Shown here piece by piece: positions 42,608-51,123 of a DNA stretch of 64,000 bases. Where the stretch lies: the NCBI RefSeq assembly GCF_900142785.1, contig NZ_FRCD01000003.1, positions 186,001 through 250,000 of the forward strand, in the 5' to 3' direction. A program made the position numbers and the translations under genes. Position 1 is the stretch's first letter. The number at the start of each line of letters is the position of its first letter. Below the pieces are notes generated by a model that saw only the letters and a list, made by a program, of their open reading frames with translations, was not told the DNA's origin and ran no database searches. The stretch is from Chryseobacterium carnipullorum (GTDB lineage Bacteria; Bacteroidota; Bacteroidia; Flavobacteriales; Weeksellaceae).

Positions 42608-45484
42608 TTAGAATCTGAATTGTAAGTTAACAAAGTAAGAACGTCCCTGAGTGTACCAGTATTTCGGTCCGAAAGAAGGTGTAGGGCTGTAATAGTCTGC
42701 CGCAAAATCTTTCGCTTTCGTTTCTCTCGTTTGCTCAAAACCTCCTGTAATGAATCTCTTGTTGTTTAAGATGTTATTCACAGAAGCAGTCAATAAGATG
42801 TAATACTTTCCAATCATGAATGATTTCCCTGCATTGGCATTTAAGAAAAATGCAGAAGGAAGTTGTACAGGCTTCAGCATATCACGTACTTGACCATCGG
42901 TAAGACCCAGGTAAGGTGTACTTGAATACGGGTTCTGAATAAAGTTATTCGTTCTTAAAGCCGGAGCCGGATCCAGATAATTGTTGTCAAAATAATTCCA
43001 GTTGGCACCTACCCACCAGTATTTCGGGTTGTTGTAACGGAACCCCAAAGAGAAAGCACGCTGAGGAGTTCCTCCTTGTTTATAATCCTTCAGATAAGCT
43101 TTTCCGAAAGAAGTCACACTGCTTCCTGAGGCATCTGAAACAAGGTATACTTCAGGATTATTTCTGTACGTATACTCTCCTAAACTCGCAAGTCCCTGTA
43201 AAGATAAAGTAGGTAGAACTTTCAGGTCAACCCCTAGTTCAACCCCCATATTTCTTTTCTCAACATTGGACATTACCTGAGTAACGAAAGCACTCTGTAC
43301 CTGAGAAACAGATCCGTCAGGATTTGTGCTGCTCAATTGAATTCCGTCTGCAAAAAATCTCTGTACATTCGTCTCATTCTGGGTGTCAACAAGATATCCG
43401 GATGCTCTTAATTTAAGGAAAGGAGTATTGATCACATAACTTAAATCATTGGCCGTATATACTGTACTTCTGATGTTAGGATTTACAAGTGCATTAATTC
43501 TAGGATTGATAAATAAATCTTCCAGGAATGGTGCCTGGTTGTACATTGCTCCGTTATACACCAAGAAGTTACGCCCGTTGATACGGTAAACAACCTGTCC
43601 TTTCAGACCGAAGTTCCAGAAATTGTAATCTTTACTTTTTCCGTATGAATTCTCATATAAATAATGCTTGAAAAGACCTTCTCTGTTTGAAGAAGAATAT
43701 CCCGCCATAGCAGAAACAAATACATCAAAATTACCTGTAGAGAATTTCAATCCCGGATTTACCTTTGCTTCCTGTCTTCTCAGGATATAGTTGTACGTCA
43801 TACGGTCTCCTACTCTCAACTGAACGTTAGGATCCAACGTATTATATAATCCAGAAGAACCAGGCTTAGCAGATTCTTTAAATGGGTCTACACCAATAGC
43901 ATAATCACCTCCTAAAAGATCTTTCATTTCACGGTAAAGCTCAGATTTATAGTTCTGATAAGATACGTTCATGATAAACTTCGTACGGTCATTAAAGTTG
44001 TACGTGTAGTGTGTACCAGCGTTGAAAATTTTATCGTCACTTACATCATCTACCAGATATATTTTAGAACGCTTTCCGGATATCCCGTACAGACGGGCCA
44101 TTTCAGCCTGATCTGCTGCATCGTTCTTTTGGTTGTTGGCATAGATCTGTCCCCAGTTGATCTGAGTAACATTAGGATCCCCATTCTGCCAGCTTGCCAA
44201 ACTTGTATTGTAAGCATCAATTAGAGTTGCGTACTGTAATGGATCAGATTGAGTATTGTTGGTAGCATTATAAATAATACTGTTGATAGAATAACTTGGT
44301 AGGTTTCTGTAATACGTAGGAGAAGGATTGGTCACCCCATTCCAGTCTAAACGGGAACCTTTATCTTTTCCAAACTGGTAAGATGCAGTCGTCCAAAGGC
44401 TGGAATTTTTATTGATTTTCCAGAAATCCTGAACCTGGAAAAGCGGCTGGAATCCTCTTCGAACTCTTTCGCTTCTCTTTTCTCCATCCTGCCATCCCCA
44501 GTAAGAGTTGTAATGCACTCCTCTGTAGTCATAAACTTCCTGAGTACTTGGACTGGCTGTAGATCTTCTGTATGGCGCACCGATCGCATTGAACGTAATC
44601 GTATGGCTGTCACTGAATTTCTTTTCTATACCAAGATAAGCACCATAAGCATCGTAGAAAGTTCCTTCCTGAATTCCTTCTTCTGCCCATCTTCTTGCTC
44701 CCATTACAGTAAATGCCCATCCTTTCTTGCTCATTCCTGAGGTATAACGTAAAGAGGTTCTGTTTCTGTAGTTTCTGTTGGTTAAGGATTGTGTAAACTG
44801 GAATCCTTTTCTATACTCACTTGCTTTCGTGTTTTTGTAAACCACAGAGCTGTTTCCACCGAAAGCATATTCAGACGGAGAATGGTTAGATGCGATCTCC
44901 GGATATCTCGTGATCTCGTTGAGTCCACCCCAGTTGCTGAAGTCAACATTACCATTATCAGATTTCACCATAGAAACACCGTTCAGCATAGACTCTCCGG
45001 TTCTTCCGTCGATCCCTCTCGGGCGGAACCAGTAAAATCCTAAATCAAACGCAGCAATTCTGCTGAATACATCCATTGATGATTGCAGCAATCCTACCGT
45101 AGAAGCTTGTCCACTGCTGTTGCTGTCATCATCATCGTTGTCTATAATCGCCAAACCTTGATCTGCGCTTGTAAGATTGGAATACAGGGTAACAATTCCC
45201 AGATCCTTTCTTTTCTCATCCGCTACGTCAAACTCCATCACTTTCGTTTCGAAGTTTGGTTTCGTAATCATAATTTGATAATGGCCCGGCTGCAGATCTA
45301 CAAACTGGAAGTATCCAATTTTATCAGCCGTTACATCATTTTCACTCCCTTTAAGATCTACTTCTGCCCTTTCAACAGGCTTTCCGTCAGCATCCTTAAG
45401 ATACGCAAATACAGTAGTCTGCGCAAAATAGAATGAAGCTGGAAGTAAAGTAAATAAAGAGACTAATGATAGTTTTTTAATCAT
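42608..45484 (-). CDS. TonB-dependent receptor with N-terminal carboxypeptidase-like domain
   Basis: A 958-residue protein. The signal peptide ends FYFAQ. Residues about 23-105 are a carboxypeptidase-regulatory-like beta domain (VFAYLKDADGKPVERAEVDLKG, GYFQFVDLQPGHYQIMI). An acidic Asp-rich linker follows (IDNDDDDSNSS), then the plug (FYWFRPRGIDGRTGESMLNGVSM) and a large barrel ending in the C-terminal VNLQFRF. The first gene of an operon with the DUF5689 lipoprotein, and divergent from a secreted nuclease. The three together suggest import of a phosphate- or nucleic-acid-derived ligand (inference). A promoter with both elements lies at 45548-45576. Confidence 0.93.
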   Translation of the reverse strand: MIKKLSLVSLFTLLPASFYFAQTTVFAYLKDADGKPVERAEVDLKGSENDVTADKIGYFQFVDLQPGHYQIMITKPNFETKVMEFDVADEKRKDLGIVTLYSNLTSADQGLAIIDNDDDDSNSSGQASTVGLLQSSMDVFSRIAAFDLGFYWFRPRGIDGRTGESMLNGVSMVKSDNGNVDFSNWGGLNEITRYPEIASNHSPSEYAFGGNSSVVYKNTKASEYRKGFQFTQSLTNRNYRNRTSLRYTSGMSKKGWAFTVMGARRWAEEGIQEGTFYDAYGAYLGIEKKFSDSHTITFNAIGAPYRRSTASPSTQEVYDYRGVHYNSYWGWQDGEKRSERVRRGFQPLFQVQDFWKINKNSSLWTTASYQFGKDKGSRLDWNGVTNPSPTYYRNLPSYSINSIIYNATNNTQSDPLQYATLIDAYNTSLASWQNGDPNVTQINWGQIYANNQKNDAADQAEMARLYGISGKRSKIYLVDDVSDDKIFNAGTHYTYNFNDRTKFIMNVSYQNYKSELYREMKDLLGGDYAIGVDPFKESAKPGSSGLYNTLDPNVQLRVGDRMTYNYILRRQEAKVNPGLKFSTGNFDVFVSAMAGYSSSNREGLFKHYLYENSYGKSKDYNFWNFGLKGQVVYRINGRNFLVYNGAMYNQAPFLEDLFINPRINALVNPNIRSTVYTANDLSYVINTPFLKLRASGYLVDTQNETNVQRFFADGIQLSSTNPDGSVSQVQSAFVTQVMSNVEKRNMGVELGVDLKVLPTLSLQGLASLGEYTYRNNPEVYLVSDASGSSVTSFGKAYLKDYKQGGTPQRAFSLGFRYNNPKYWWVGANWNYFDNNYLDPAPALRTNNFIQNPYSSTPYLGLTDGQVRDMLKPVQLPSAFFLNANAGKSFMIGKYYILLTASVNNILNNKRFITGGFEQTRETKAKDFAADYYSPTPSFGPKYWYTQGRSYFVNLQFRF

Positions 45485-45547
45485 GAGTATATTTATTTTT
45501 TTTAATACTTTTCTTATTAGTTTTCAACAGTTTAAAAGTTGGGGGCA

Positions 45548-45576
45548 CAAATTTAGTCAAAATTTGGAATTTCCAA
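45548..45576 (-). promoter_or_regulatory. Promoter of TonB receptor/DUF5689 operon
   Basis: Minus-strand TTG at 45574-45576, an 18-nt spacer, then TAAATTTG at 45548-45555. This fits the flavobacterial consensus and gives a leader of about 55-60 nt. Confidence 0.65.
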
Positions 45577-45692
45577 CTTTTTTAACATTATTTTTTCTTA
45601 ACATGGCAACCTTTTATGATTCATTATATAAGAGAATTATTTTATATTGTTTTAAATTTACAAATATTTAAAATGGGTTGAATTAAAAAAAG

Positions 45693-45700
45693 TAAATTTG
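45693..45700 (+). promoter_or_regulatory. -7 element of secreted nuclease gene
   Basis: TAAATTTG, 29 nt before ATG 45730. No TTG at normal spacing. An AGAGG sequence just before the ATG could act as a Shine-Dalgarno site. Confidence 0.45.
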
Positions 45701-45729
45701 TCGTTTAAATAATTTTAATACTCTAGAGG

Positions 45730-46917
45730 ATGAAGAGATTTATGAGTTTTATGGCCATCGTTTTTTCGATCATGGCTTTTGCACAACAGGGAAAACTGCG
45801 AAAAGTTGCTGCTGTTGGTTTTTTGAATGTGGAAAACCTTTGGGATACTATACGTTCTGCCGATTATATTGATGGTACCAAAGACATCCGTAATCCCGCT
45901 TTTCACAGAAGCATCCCGATTGATTCTATCCAGTTTTTAGAAGCTGAAAAATATGACGGACAATGGAGTGACGGCGCTTTAAAGGGTAAAAAAGCAGTAA
46001 GATACCAAAGTGGTTCTGAAGAATTCACCCCAAAAAGCGGCAAAAATTATAATACTAAAATTTATAAAGCCAAGCTTGCCAATGAAGCAAAAGTAATTGC
46101 TGAACTTGGGGCACAATATACCAAAACAGCTCCTGCAGTAGTAGGACTTATAGAAGTAGAAAACAGACAGGTAATCGAAGACCTTGTAAAACAACCTGCG
46201 CTTGCCAAATATGATTACGGAATCGTTCATTATAATTCTTATGATTACAGAGGTATTGATGTAGCTCTGATCTATCAGAAAAGAAGATTTACGGTAACCA
46301 ACTCTTTAAAGAAAGAACTGAAAGTTTTCGGTGATGACGGAAAAAGAGAATACACCAGAGATATCCTTGTCGTAACAGGTTTCCTTGACAATGAAAAGGT
46401 AGCTTTCTTTATGAACCACTGGCCTTCAAGAAGAGGAGGTGAAGCCGTTTCATTACCTAAAAGAAATGCTGCAGCAGCGTTATTGAAACAGCAAATGGAC
46501 AGCATCAGAACAGCAGATCCTTCCACAAAACTTTTTGCAATGGGTGACTTTAATGATGATCCCGTAAGTTCTAGTTTAAAAAACCATTTAAAAGCAGTAG
46601 CAAGTCCTAAGGATTTAAGCGAAACGACTCCTTATCTCAATTTAATGTATCCTTTATATAAGAAAGGTATTGCTTCACTGGCTTACCAGGATGCCCCTAA
46701 CCTTTTTGACCAGATCATTGTTTCTAAAAATTTAGTATCCGATCAGGTAACAAAAGAATACTCAGTGTACAAAGCTGAAATCTTTGCTCCGGCCTATTTG
46801 GTGAATAAAGAAGGAAATTACAAAGGCTATCCTTTCAGATCCTGGAACGGAGATCAGTTTACAGGAGGATACAGTGACCACTTCCCGGCATTTGTTATTC
46901 TTCAGAAAGAACCATAA
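45730..46917 (+). CDS. Secreted endonuclease/exonuclease/phosphatase family protein
   Basis: A 395-residue protein. The signal peptide ends MAFAQ. All hallmarks of the EEP (DNase I/sphingomyelinase-like) fold are present: FLNVENLWD at residues 31-39 (metal-binding Asn/Glu), VGLIEVEN (catalytic Glu), MNHWPSRRGG near 228 (His), MGDFNDDP near 271 (Asp/Asn), and the closing SDHFPAFV near 382 (Asp-His). The enzyme should be extracellular or periplasmic and act on phosphodiesters such as DNA or RNA. It is divergent from the TonB receptor operon, 245 bp apart, suggesting one locus. Confidence 0.92.
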   Translation: MKRFMSFMAIVFSIMAFAQQGKLRKVAAVGFLNVENLWDTIRSADYIDGTKDIRNPAFHRSIPIDSIQFLEAEKYDGQWSDGALKGKKAVRYQSGSEEFTPKSGKNYNTKIYKAKLANEAKVIAELGAQYTKTAPAVVGLIEVENRQVIEDLVKQPALAKYDYGIVHYNSYDYRGIDVALIYQKRRFTVTNSLKKELKVFGDDGKREYTRDILVVTGFLDNEKVAFFMNHWPSRRGGEAVSLPKRNAAAALLKQQMDSIRTADPSTKLFAMGDFNDDPVSSSLKNHLKAVASPKDLSETTPYLNLMYPLYKKGIASLAYQDAPNLFDQIIVSKNLVSDQVTKEYSVYKAEIFAPAYLVNKEGNYKGYPFRSWNGDQFTGGYSDHFPAFVILQKEP

Positions 46918-46929
46918 AAAATCAACTTA

Positions 46930-46957
46930 GGCACTCATTTTGAGTGCTTATTTTTTA
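46930..46957 (+). terminator. Terminator after nuclease gene
   Basis: GCACTCA/TGAGTGC stem with a 3-nt loop and a T-rich tail. Confidence 0.85.
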
Positions 46958-46972
46958 TATCACTATTTTATC

Positions 46973-47392
46973 ATGAAAAATCTCATCGTTATCCTCATCC
47001 TCGCATTTCTTCCTTTCAGCTGTTTTTCTCAAAATACGCCTAAGAAAGATGAGGAAAAGTCCGAAATGAAACCTTCTAAAAATGATGACGGCGAATGGGA
47101 TCTCACCGTGATTGATACCCAGTTCGATTATTTTTTAAATGCTGTAGCCAAACCCATGAGCCAGTACTCAGAATCCTATCTGAAAACAAAAAATACATTT
47201 CTGGTCAATGAATGGAATTCTTATTACAATTCAGGAAAATACAGGAATATCATAGAATCAGGAATAGATTACAACCCACGAGAAAACTACGGGATCAAAT
47301 TTGAATACAAGCTCTACCAGGTTTTTGCTTATGTAAGCTGGAAGTATGGACTGAAAATGAACGGACTTTCTGCAAGTGATGCTATGAGATAA
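46973..47392 (+). CDS. DUF6146-like exported protein
   Basis: A 139-residue protein from ATG 46973. The signal peptide MKNLIVILILAFLPFSCFSQ could also give a lipidated Cys17 (LPFSC). A charged linker (KKDEEKSEMKPSKNDD) precedes the domain: EWDLTVIDTQFDYFLNAVAKPMSQYSESYLKTKN, FLVNEWNSYYNSGKY, YNPRENYGIKFEYKLYQVFAYVSWKYGL. The order WDL..D..F..YL / NEWN / Y.P...YG matches DUF6146. Function unknown. The hairpin just upstream would limit read-through from the nuclease gene. Confidence 0.75.
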   Translation: MKNLIVILILAFLPFSCFSQNTPKKDEEKSEMKPSKNDDGEWDLTVIDTQFDYFLNAVAKPMSQYSESYLKTKNTFLVNEWNSYYNSGKYRNIIESGIDYNPRENYGIKFEYKLYQVFAYVSWKYGLKMNGLSASDAMR

Positions 47393-47492
47393 CCTAAGAA
47401 GCTATTAGAAAACTGAAAATTCAGGATAATCATTCGATTTTAAGCCATTGTTTCTTATGTTATGAAAACTTATTATACACTAAAATAGCAAT

Positions 47493-47526
47493 AAAAAAGG
47501 TTCAGAATTTCTTCTGAACCTTTTAC
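47493..47526. terminator. Bidirectional terminator between DUF6146-like gene and sodA
   Basis: AAAAGGTTCAGAA/TTCTGAACCTTTT, 13-bp perfect stem with a 4-nt loop, serving convergent genes on both strands. Confidence 0.92.
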
Positions 47527-47544
47527 TTTTATAACAGCTGAAAA

Positions 47545-48141
47545 TTATTTGTTGAATAATTCCTCTACTTTATCCCAGTTGACTACACTAAAGAAAGCTG
47601 AAACATAGTCAGGTCTTCTGTTTTGGTAGTTTAAATAGTAAGCATGCTCCCAAACGTCTAATCCTAGAACCGGAGTTCCCTTAACGTCTGCAACAGGCAT
47701 TAATGGGTTATCCTGGTTTGGTGTAGAAGAAACAGACACAGATCCGTCTGCGTTTTTAACCAACCAAGCCCATCCTGAACCGAATCTTGTTTTGGCAGCA
47801 TCAGAAAAATCTGTTTTGAATTTTTCAAGACCACCGTAAGCGTCGATAGCCGCTTTTACATTTCCTACAGGCTCATTGCTTCCGCCCGGAGTTAAAATTT
47901 CCCAGAATAACGAGTGGTTGAAGTGTCCTCCTCCATTATTTCTTACTGCTGGTTTGTCAGTTCCTGTCTGGCAGATCTCTTCGATGGTTTTTCCTGCTAA
48001 TTCAGTTCCTTCGATCGCTTTATTTAAATTGTCAATATAAGCCTGGTGATGTTTTGTATAATGGATTTCCATAGTTTTTGCATCGATAGTCGGCTCTAAT
48101 GCATCATATGCATATCCTAATTTTGGTAATTCAAATGACAT
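47545..48141 (-). CDS. sodA: Superoxide dismutase, Mn-type signature
   Basis: Converts superoxide to oxygen and hydrogen peroxide. The protein is 198 residues from ATG 48141 ([17 protein letters not shown]), the family start; the upstream in-frame ATG is unlikely. Metal ligands are His27, His76, Asp162 and His166 ([20 protein letters not shown]). The two residues that separate Mn from Fe enzymes look Mn-type: Gly in NNGGGHFNH and Gln in TPNQDNPLM. Cambialistic use cannot be excluded. The symbol is chosen on that basis; the promoter is at 48165-48196. Confidence 0.93.
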   Translation of the reverse strand: MSFELPKLGYAYDALEPTIDAKTMEIHYTKHHQAYIDNLNKAIEGTELAGKTIEEICQTGTDKPAVRNNGGGHFNHSLFWEILTPGGSNEPVGNVKAAIDAYGGLEKFKTDFSDAAKTRFGSGWAWLVKNADGSVSVSSTPNQDNPLMPVADVKGTPVLGLDVWEHAYYLNYQNRRPDYVSAFFSVVNWDKVEELFNK

Positions 48142-48164
48142 AATTTTATTTTTAATGTTATATT

Positions 48165-48196
48165 CAAATTTAACCAATATTTAAGCTAATATCAAA
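48165..48196 (-). promoter_or_regulatory. Promoter of sodA
   Basis: Minus-strand TTTG at 48193-48196, a 20-nt spacer, then TAAATTTG at 48165-48172. This is a good match to the Bacteroidota consensus and leaves a leader of about 20 nt. Confidence 0.7.
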
Positions 48197-48468
48197 TATT
48201 GGGGATTACTTTAATAAATCTTTAACATTGATATCCTGATTTAGAATGAATTAAACTTTCACAGGGAAAGGATGGGACCGGGAAGAAGACAGCTATCACG
48301 GTATAAAACACTTCTGAAAGTCAATTTAAAAAAAAAGAATATAATCTCATAATACTTAGCACTATCACAATGCAACCTAAATATTTCAATATCCAAACCC
48401 TTAGAAAAGACCACAAAAAAACACGGAGATCAGATCACCGTGCTTTTTTATTAACAATTAAATTTAAT
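48178..48468. other. Intergenic stretch between sodA and rho
   Basis: About 290 bp between two minus-strand genes. It holds the sodA -33 element at one end and the rho terminator at the other. The middle, including GAAAGGATGGGACCGGG, shows no convincing gene or structured RNA. Confidence 0.5.
48413..48442 (-). terminator. Terminator of rho
   Basis: Minus-strand CACGG...CCGTG stem with an 11-nt interior containing two GATC words, followed by T7. Confidence 0.7.
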
Positions 48469-50334
48469 CTATTTATTCATAGACATCAGGAATTCTTCAT
48501 TATTCAAAGTTCCTCTGATGTTTTTATTGACAAATTCCATAGCTTCCACAGGATTCATTTCAGAAAGATATTTTCTGAAGATCCACATTCTCTGAGAAGT
48601 AACTTCATCTAAAAGTAGATCATCTCTACGGGTGCTTGAAGATACAAGGTCAATCGCAGGATAAATTCTTCTGTTGGCAATTTTTCTGTCCAACTGAAGT
48701 TCCATGTTACCCGTTCCTTTGAATTCCTCAAAGATTACTTCGTCCATTTTAGAACCCGTATCGATAAGTGCTGTAGCAATAATAGTTAGTGAACCACCGC
48801 CTTCAATCTTTCTGGCAGCCCCGAAAAATCTTTTCGGTTTGTGAAGCGCATTGGCATCTACCCCACCGGAAAGAACCTTTCCTGATGCTGGAGTAACCGT
48901 GTTATAGGCTCTTGCTAATCTCGTAATAGAGTCTAGCAGGATCACTACATCATGTCCGCATTCCACCATTCTCTGGGCTTTTGCTAAAACAAGGTTAGCC
49001 ACTTTTACGTGCTTATCTGCTGCTTCATCAAATGTAGAGGCAATAACTTCTGCATTTACACTTCTTTCCATATCGGTAACTTCTTCAGGACGTTCGTCGA
49101 TCAGAAGGACCATCATATATACTTCAGGATGATTGGCTGCAATAGAGTTGGCAATATCTTTAAGCAACATCGTTTTACCTGTTTTAGGCTGGGCAACGAT
49201 CATGGCTCTCTGTCCTTTCCCGATTGGAGCGAAAAGATCTACAATTCTTGTTGAAAGGGTAGATCCGTTTCCGGTAAGATTGAATTTCTCTTCAGGGAAA
49301 AGCGGAGTTAAATATTCAAAGGCGACACGGTCTTTGATGAACGCAAGATCACGTCCGTTTACTTCCGTAGGTTTCAGTAATGAAAAATATTTTTCACCTT
49401 CTTTCGGTAGTCTTACAATTCCTTTTACCGTATCTCCGGTTTTCAAACCAAAATTTCTGATCTGTGCTGTAGATACATAGACATCATCAGGAGAAGAGAT
49501 ATAGCTGAAATCGGATGAACGAAGGAATCCGTAGTTATCCGGAAGGATTTCCAAAACCCCTTCAATGCTTACCATCCCGTCAAAACTGAATTCTTTTCTG
49601 TGTTCAGAATGATGCTCCTCATTTCTGTCAGCATGTTGTCTGTGCTGATTTTGATTAGGGTTCTGATTCTGATGTTGATTAGGATTTTGGCTCTGACCCT
49701 GATTTTGGTTTTGATGCTGATTAGGGTTCTTATTTTGGTTTCCGCTGTTTTGCGGATTGTTGTGTCCTTTTTGTTGGGATCTGGCCTGAGGTTGGGAAGT
49801 AGCAGGCTTTTCTTCTGATGGAGCAGATTCCTGAGGTTCTGCATTTTTAGGAGCTTCAGCTCTTTCTTGTGGAGTTTCTGTATCACCGGTGTTGGCAACG
49901 ACTCTTTTTCTTTTTTTCTTAGCCTGTGCTGAGTTGTTTTCTTCAGGAGCGGAAACTGTTTCAGTTTTGGGTTCTTCCTGCTTTATTTCTTCGGCGACTG
50001 GTACCTTTTCCTCTACTTTTGTTTCTTCAGCCTGGGGTTTCGCTTCTGCCGGTGCTTTTACTTCTGCTTTCGGCTTGGCAGGTTGTCTTTTAGGCGCTGC
50101 TTTTTTTACAGGAGCCTTAGCAGGTTTATCTGCCGGTTTTTCTTCAGTATCCATGCTGGTTTCTGTGGCGTTGAAATAATCTTTTGCAACTTTAGGGTTA
50201 GAAGCCTGAAAGTCAAGAACGGCAAAGATCTTATCATTATCATTGCTGTTTCTAGCAACTTTAACGCCTAAATCTTTTAAGATTTTAGTCAGTTCCGTTA
50301 CGGATTTTGACCTTAACGTTTCTATGTTAAACAT
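48469..50334 (-). CDS. rho: Transcription termination factor Rho with large disordered insertion
   Basis: A 621-residue hexameric RNA helicase (E. coli Rho has 419). Residues 1-55 are the Rho N-terminal helix domain ([18 protein letters not shown]). Residues about 57-247 are an inserted, charged Lys/Glu/Ala/Pro stretch that passes into an Asn/Gln tract at 188-232. Residues 250-325 are the cold-shock-like RNA-binding domain ([27 protein letters not shown]). The motor has Walker A PKTGKT at 383-388, [10 protein letters not shown] near 410, [13 protein letters not shown] near 464, and the Q-loop and R-loop regions after GKVLSGGVD. Long insertions at this place are known in Bacteroidota Rho. The promoter lies at 50415-50445. 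Confidence 0.97.
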   Translation of the reverse strand: MFNIETLRSKSVTELTKILKDLGVKVARNSNDNDKIFAVLDFQASNPKVAKDYFNATETSMDTEEKPADKPAKAPVKKAAPKRQPAKPKAEVKAPAEAKPQAEETKVEEKVPVAEEIKQEEPKTETVSAPEENNSAQAKKKRKRVVANTGDTETPQERAEAPKNAEPQESAPSEEKPATSQPQARSQQKGHNNPQNSGNQNKNPNQHQNQNQGQSQNPNQHQNQNPNQNQHRQHADRNEEHHSEHRKEFSFDGMVSIEGVLEILPDNYGFLRSSDFSYISSPDDVYVSTAQIRNFGLKTGDTVKGIVRLPKEGEKYFSLLKPTEVNGRDLAFIKDRVAFEYLTPLFPEEKFNLTGNGSTLSTRIVDLFAPIGKGQRAMIVAQPKTGKTMLLKDIANSIAANHPEVYMMVLLIDERPEEVTDMERSVNAEVIASTFDEAADKHVKVANLVLAKAQRMVECGHDVVILLDSITRLARAYNTVTPASGKVLSGGVDANALHKPKRFFGAARKIEGGGSLTIIATALIDTGSKMDEVIFEEFKGTGNMELQLDRKIANRRIYPAIDLVSSSTRRDDLLLDEVTSQRMWIFRKYLSEMNPVEAMEFVNKNIRGTLNNEEFLMSMNK

Positions 50335-50414
50335 ACTTAATGTAAAAATGTAATTAATTGTGAGTAAGAAAAGTAAGTCCGGTGACTTGTATTTTCAAGT
50401 ACATATGTATAATG

Positions 50415-50445
50415 CAAATCTACACTAATTTTTGAATTGTGCAAA
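50415..50445 (-). promoter_or_regulatory. Promoter of rho
   Basis: Minus-strand TTTG at 50442-50445, exactly 19 nt, then TAGATTTG at 50415-50422: a full consensus match. The leader of about 75 nt contains a small hairpin (ACTTG/CAAGT arms at 50385-50400). Confidence 0.75.
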
Positions 50446-50461
50446 ATTTATGTTATTTTTG
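50431..50461 (+). promoter_or_regulatory. Promoter of DUF4293 gene
   Basis: TTTG at 50431-50434, exactly 19 nt, then TATTTTTG at 50454-50461: a full consensus match. It overlaps the divergent rho promoter by 15 bp. Confidence 0.75.
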
Positions 50462-50479
50462 CCAGGTATTTAATAATCA

Positions 50480-50869
50480 ATGTTACAGAGAATACAGACT
50501 ATATGGACTCTGCTGGCCGTTTTAGCCGCTGTTTCCCTTTTCGTTACAGGACAGGATGTTGACGTTTTTGGCAATATTCCGGTGATAGATATAAGCTGTA
50601 TTGCCCTTGTTTTGGCAGGTGCATTAAGTATTTTCAGCTTTAAAAACAGAAAAAGACAAATTTTGCTGAATACATTCAGCATCATTATAAACGTTTTGTT
50701 GATTGGTGTATTGGCGTACTGGTTACTCAACTTATCCGGAGGAATTCAGATTCCTGAGAAGGGTATTGAGCCGGTTTTCCCATTGATCGCGGTCATTTGT
50801 CTGCTTATAGCAAACGTATTGATCCGCAGAGATGAGAGGCTCGTAAAATCTGTAGACCGACTTCGATAG
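50480..50869 (+). CDS. DUF4293 family membrane protein
   Basis: A 129-residue protein with four transmembrane helices. It starts MLQRIQTIWTLLA, the family opening, with helices near residues 8-22, 36-53, 60-80 and 95-113, and ends in a basic RRDERLVKSVDRLR. DUF4293 genes are commonly divergent from rho in Flavobacteriia. Function unknown. The terminator at 50896 makes it monocistronic. Confidence 0.9.
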   Translation: MLQRIQTIWTLLAVLAAVSLFVTGQDVDVFGNIPVIDISCIALVLAGALSIFSFKNRKRQILLNTFSIIINVLLIGVLAYWLLNLSGGIQIPEKGIEPVFPLIAVICLLIANVLIRRDERLVKSVDRLR

Positions 50870-50895
50870 CCTTACAACGATTTTTTTTGAGTGAG

Positions 50896-50925
50896 AACAG
50901 TTCCGAAAGGGACTGTTTTTTTTTT
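50896..50925 (+). terminator. Terminator after DUF4293 gene
   Basis: AACAGTTCC/GGGACTGTT (one T-G pair), GAAA loop, then T10. Confidence 0.92.
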
Positions 50926-50980
50926 GCGATAATGATTTAAGAAGACATCTCAGCAGATCCTTAACCCCCTAAAGCTGAAT

Positions 50981-50999
50981 AAGTTTTTAAGGATATTAA
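50981..50999 (+). repeat. Dispersed copy of the GxxExxY-flank repeat core
   Basis: AAGTTTTTAAG-G-ATATTAA matches 18 of 19 bases of the left inverted repeat at 37448-37466. It lies upstream of the M28 peptidase gene without any GxxExxY gene. Confidence 0.5.
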
Positions 51000-51123
51000 A
51001 ATGATTTTTCTTAATTTCGTTCAACAGTGTAAAGCTTATGAATGGTTATTATATACATTAATTTATATAAGTTTATGCAACATTTCTATTAACCCTACGA
51101 CTGATCTTACTAAATTTAAAAAA

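Noticed and set aside
47545..48141. Fe-type superoxide dismutase
   Set aside because: Gly in GGGHFNH and Gln in NQDNP are Mn-type positions; Fe-type enzymes have AAQ-type and AGTP-type sequences there.
49569..50271. Open frames on both strands across the rho insertion
   Set aside because: They arise from low-complexity Lys/Ala/Asn/Gln coding sequence of rho read in other frames.
51001..51123. N-terminal extension of the M28 peptidase
   Set aside because: The extra 41 residues precede a normal signal peptide at MKKLTYIALSF and cover an AT-rich leader.
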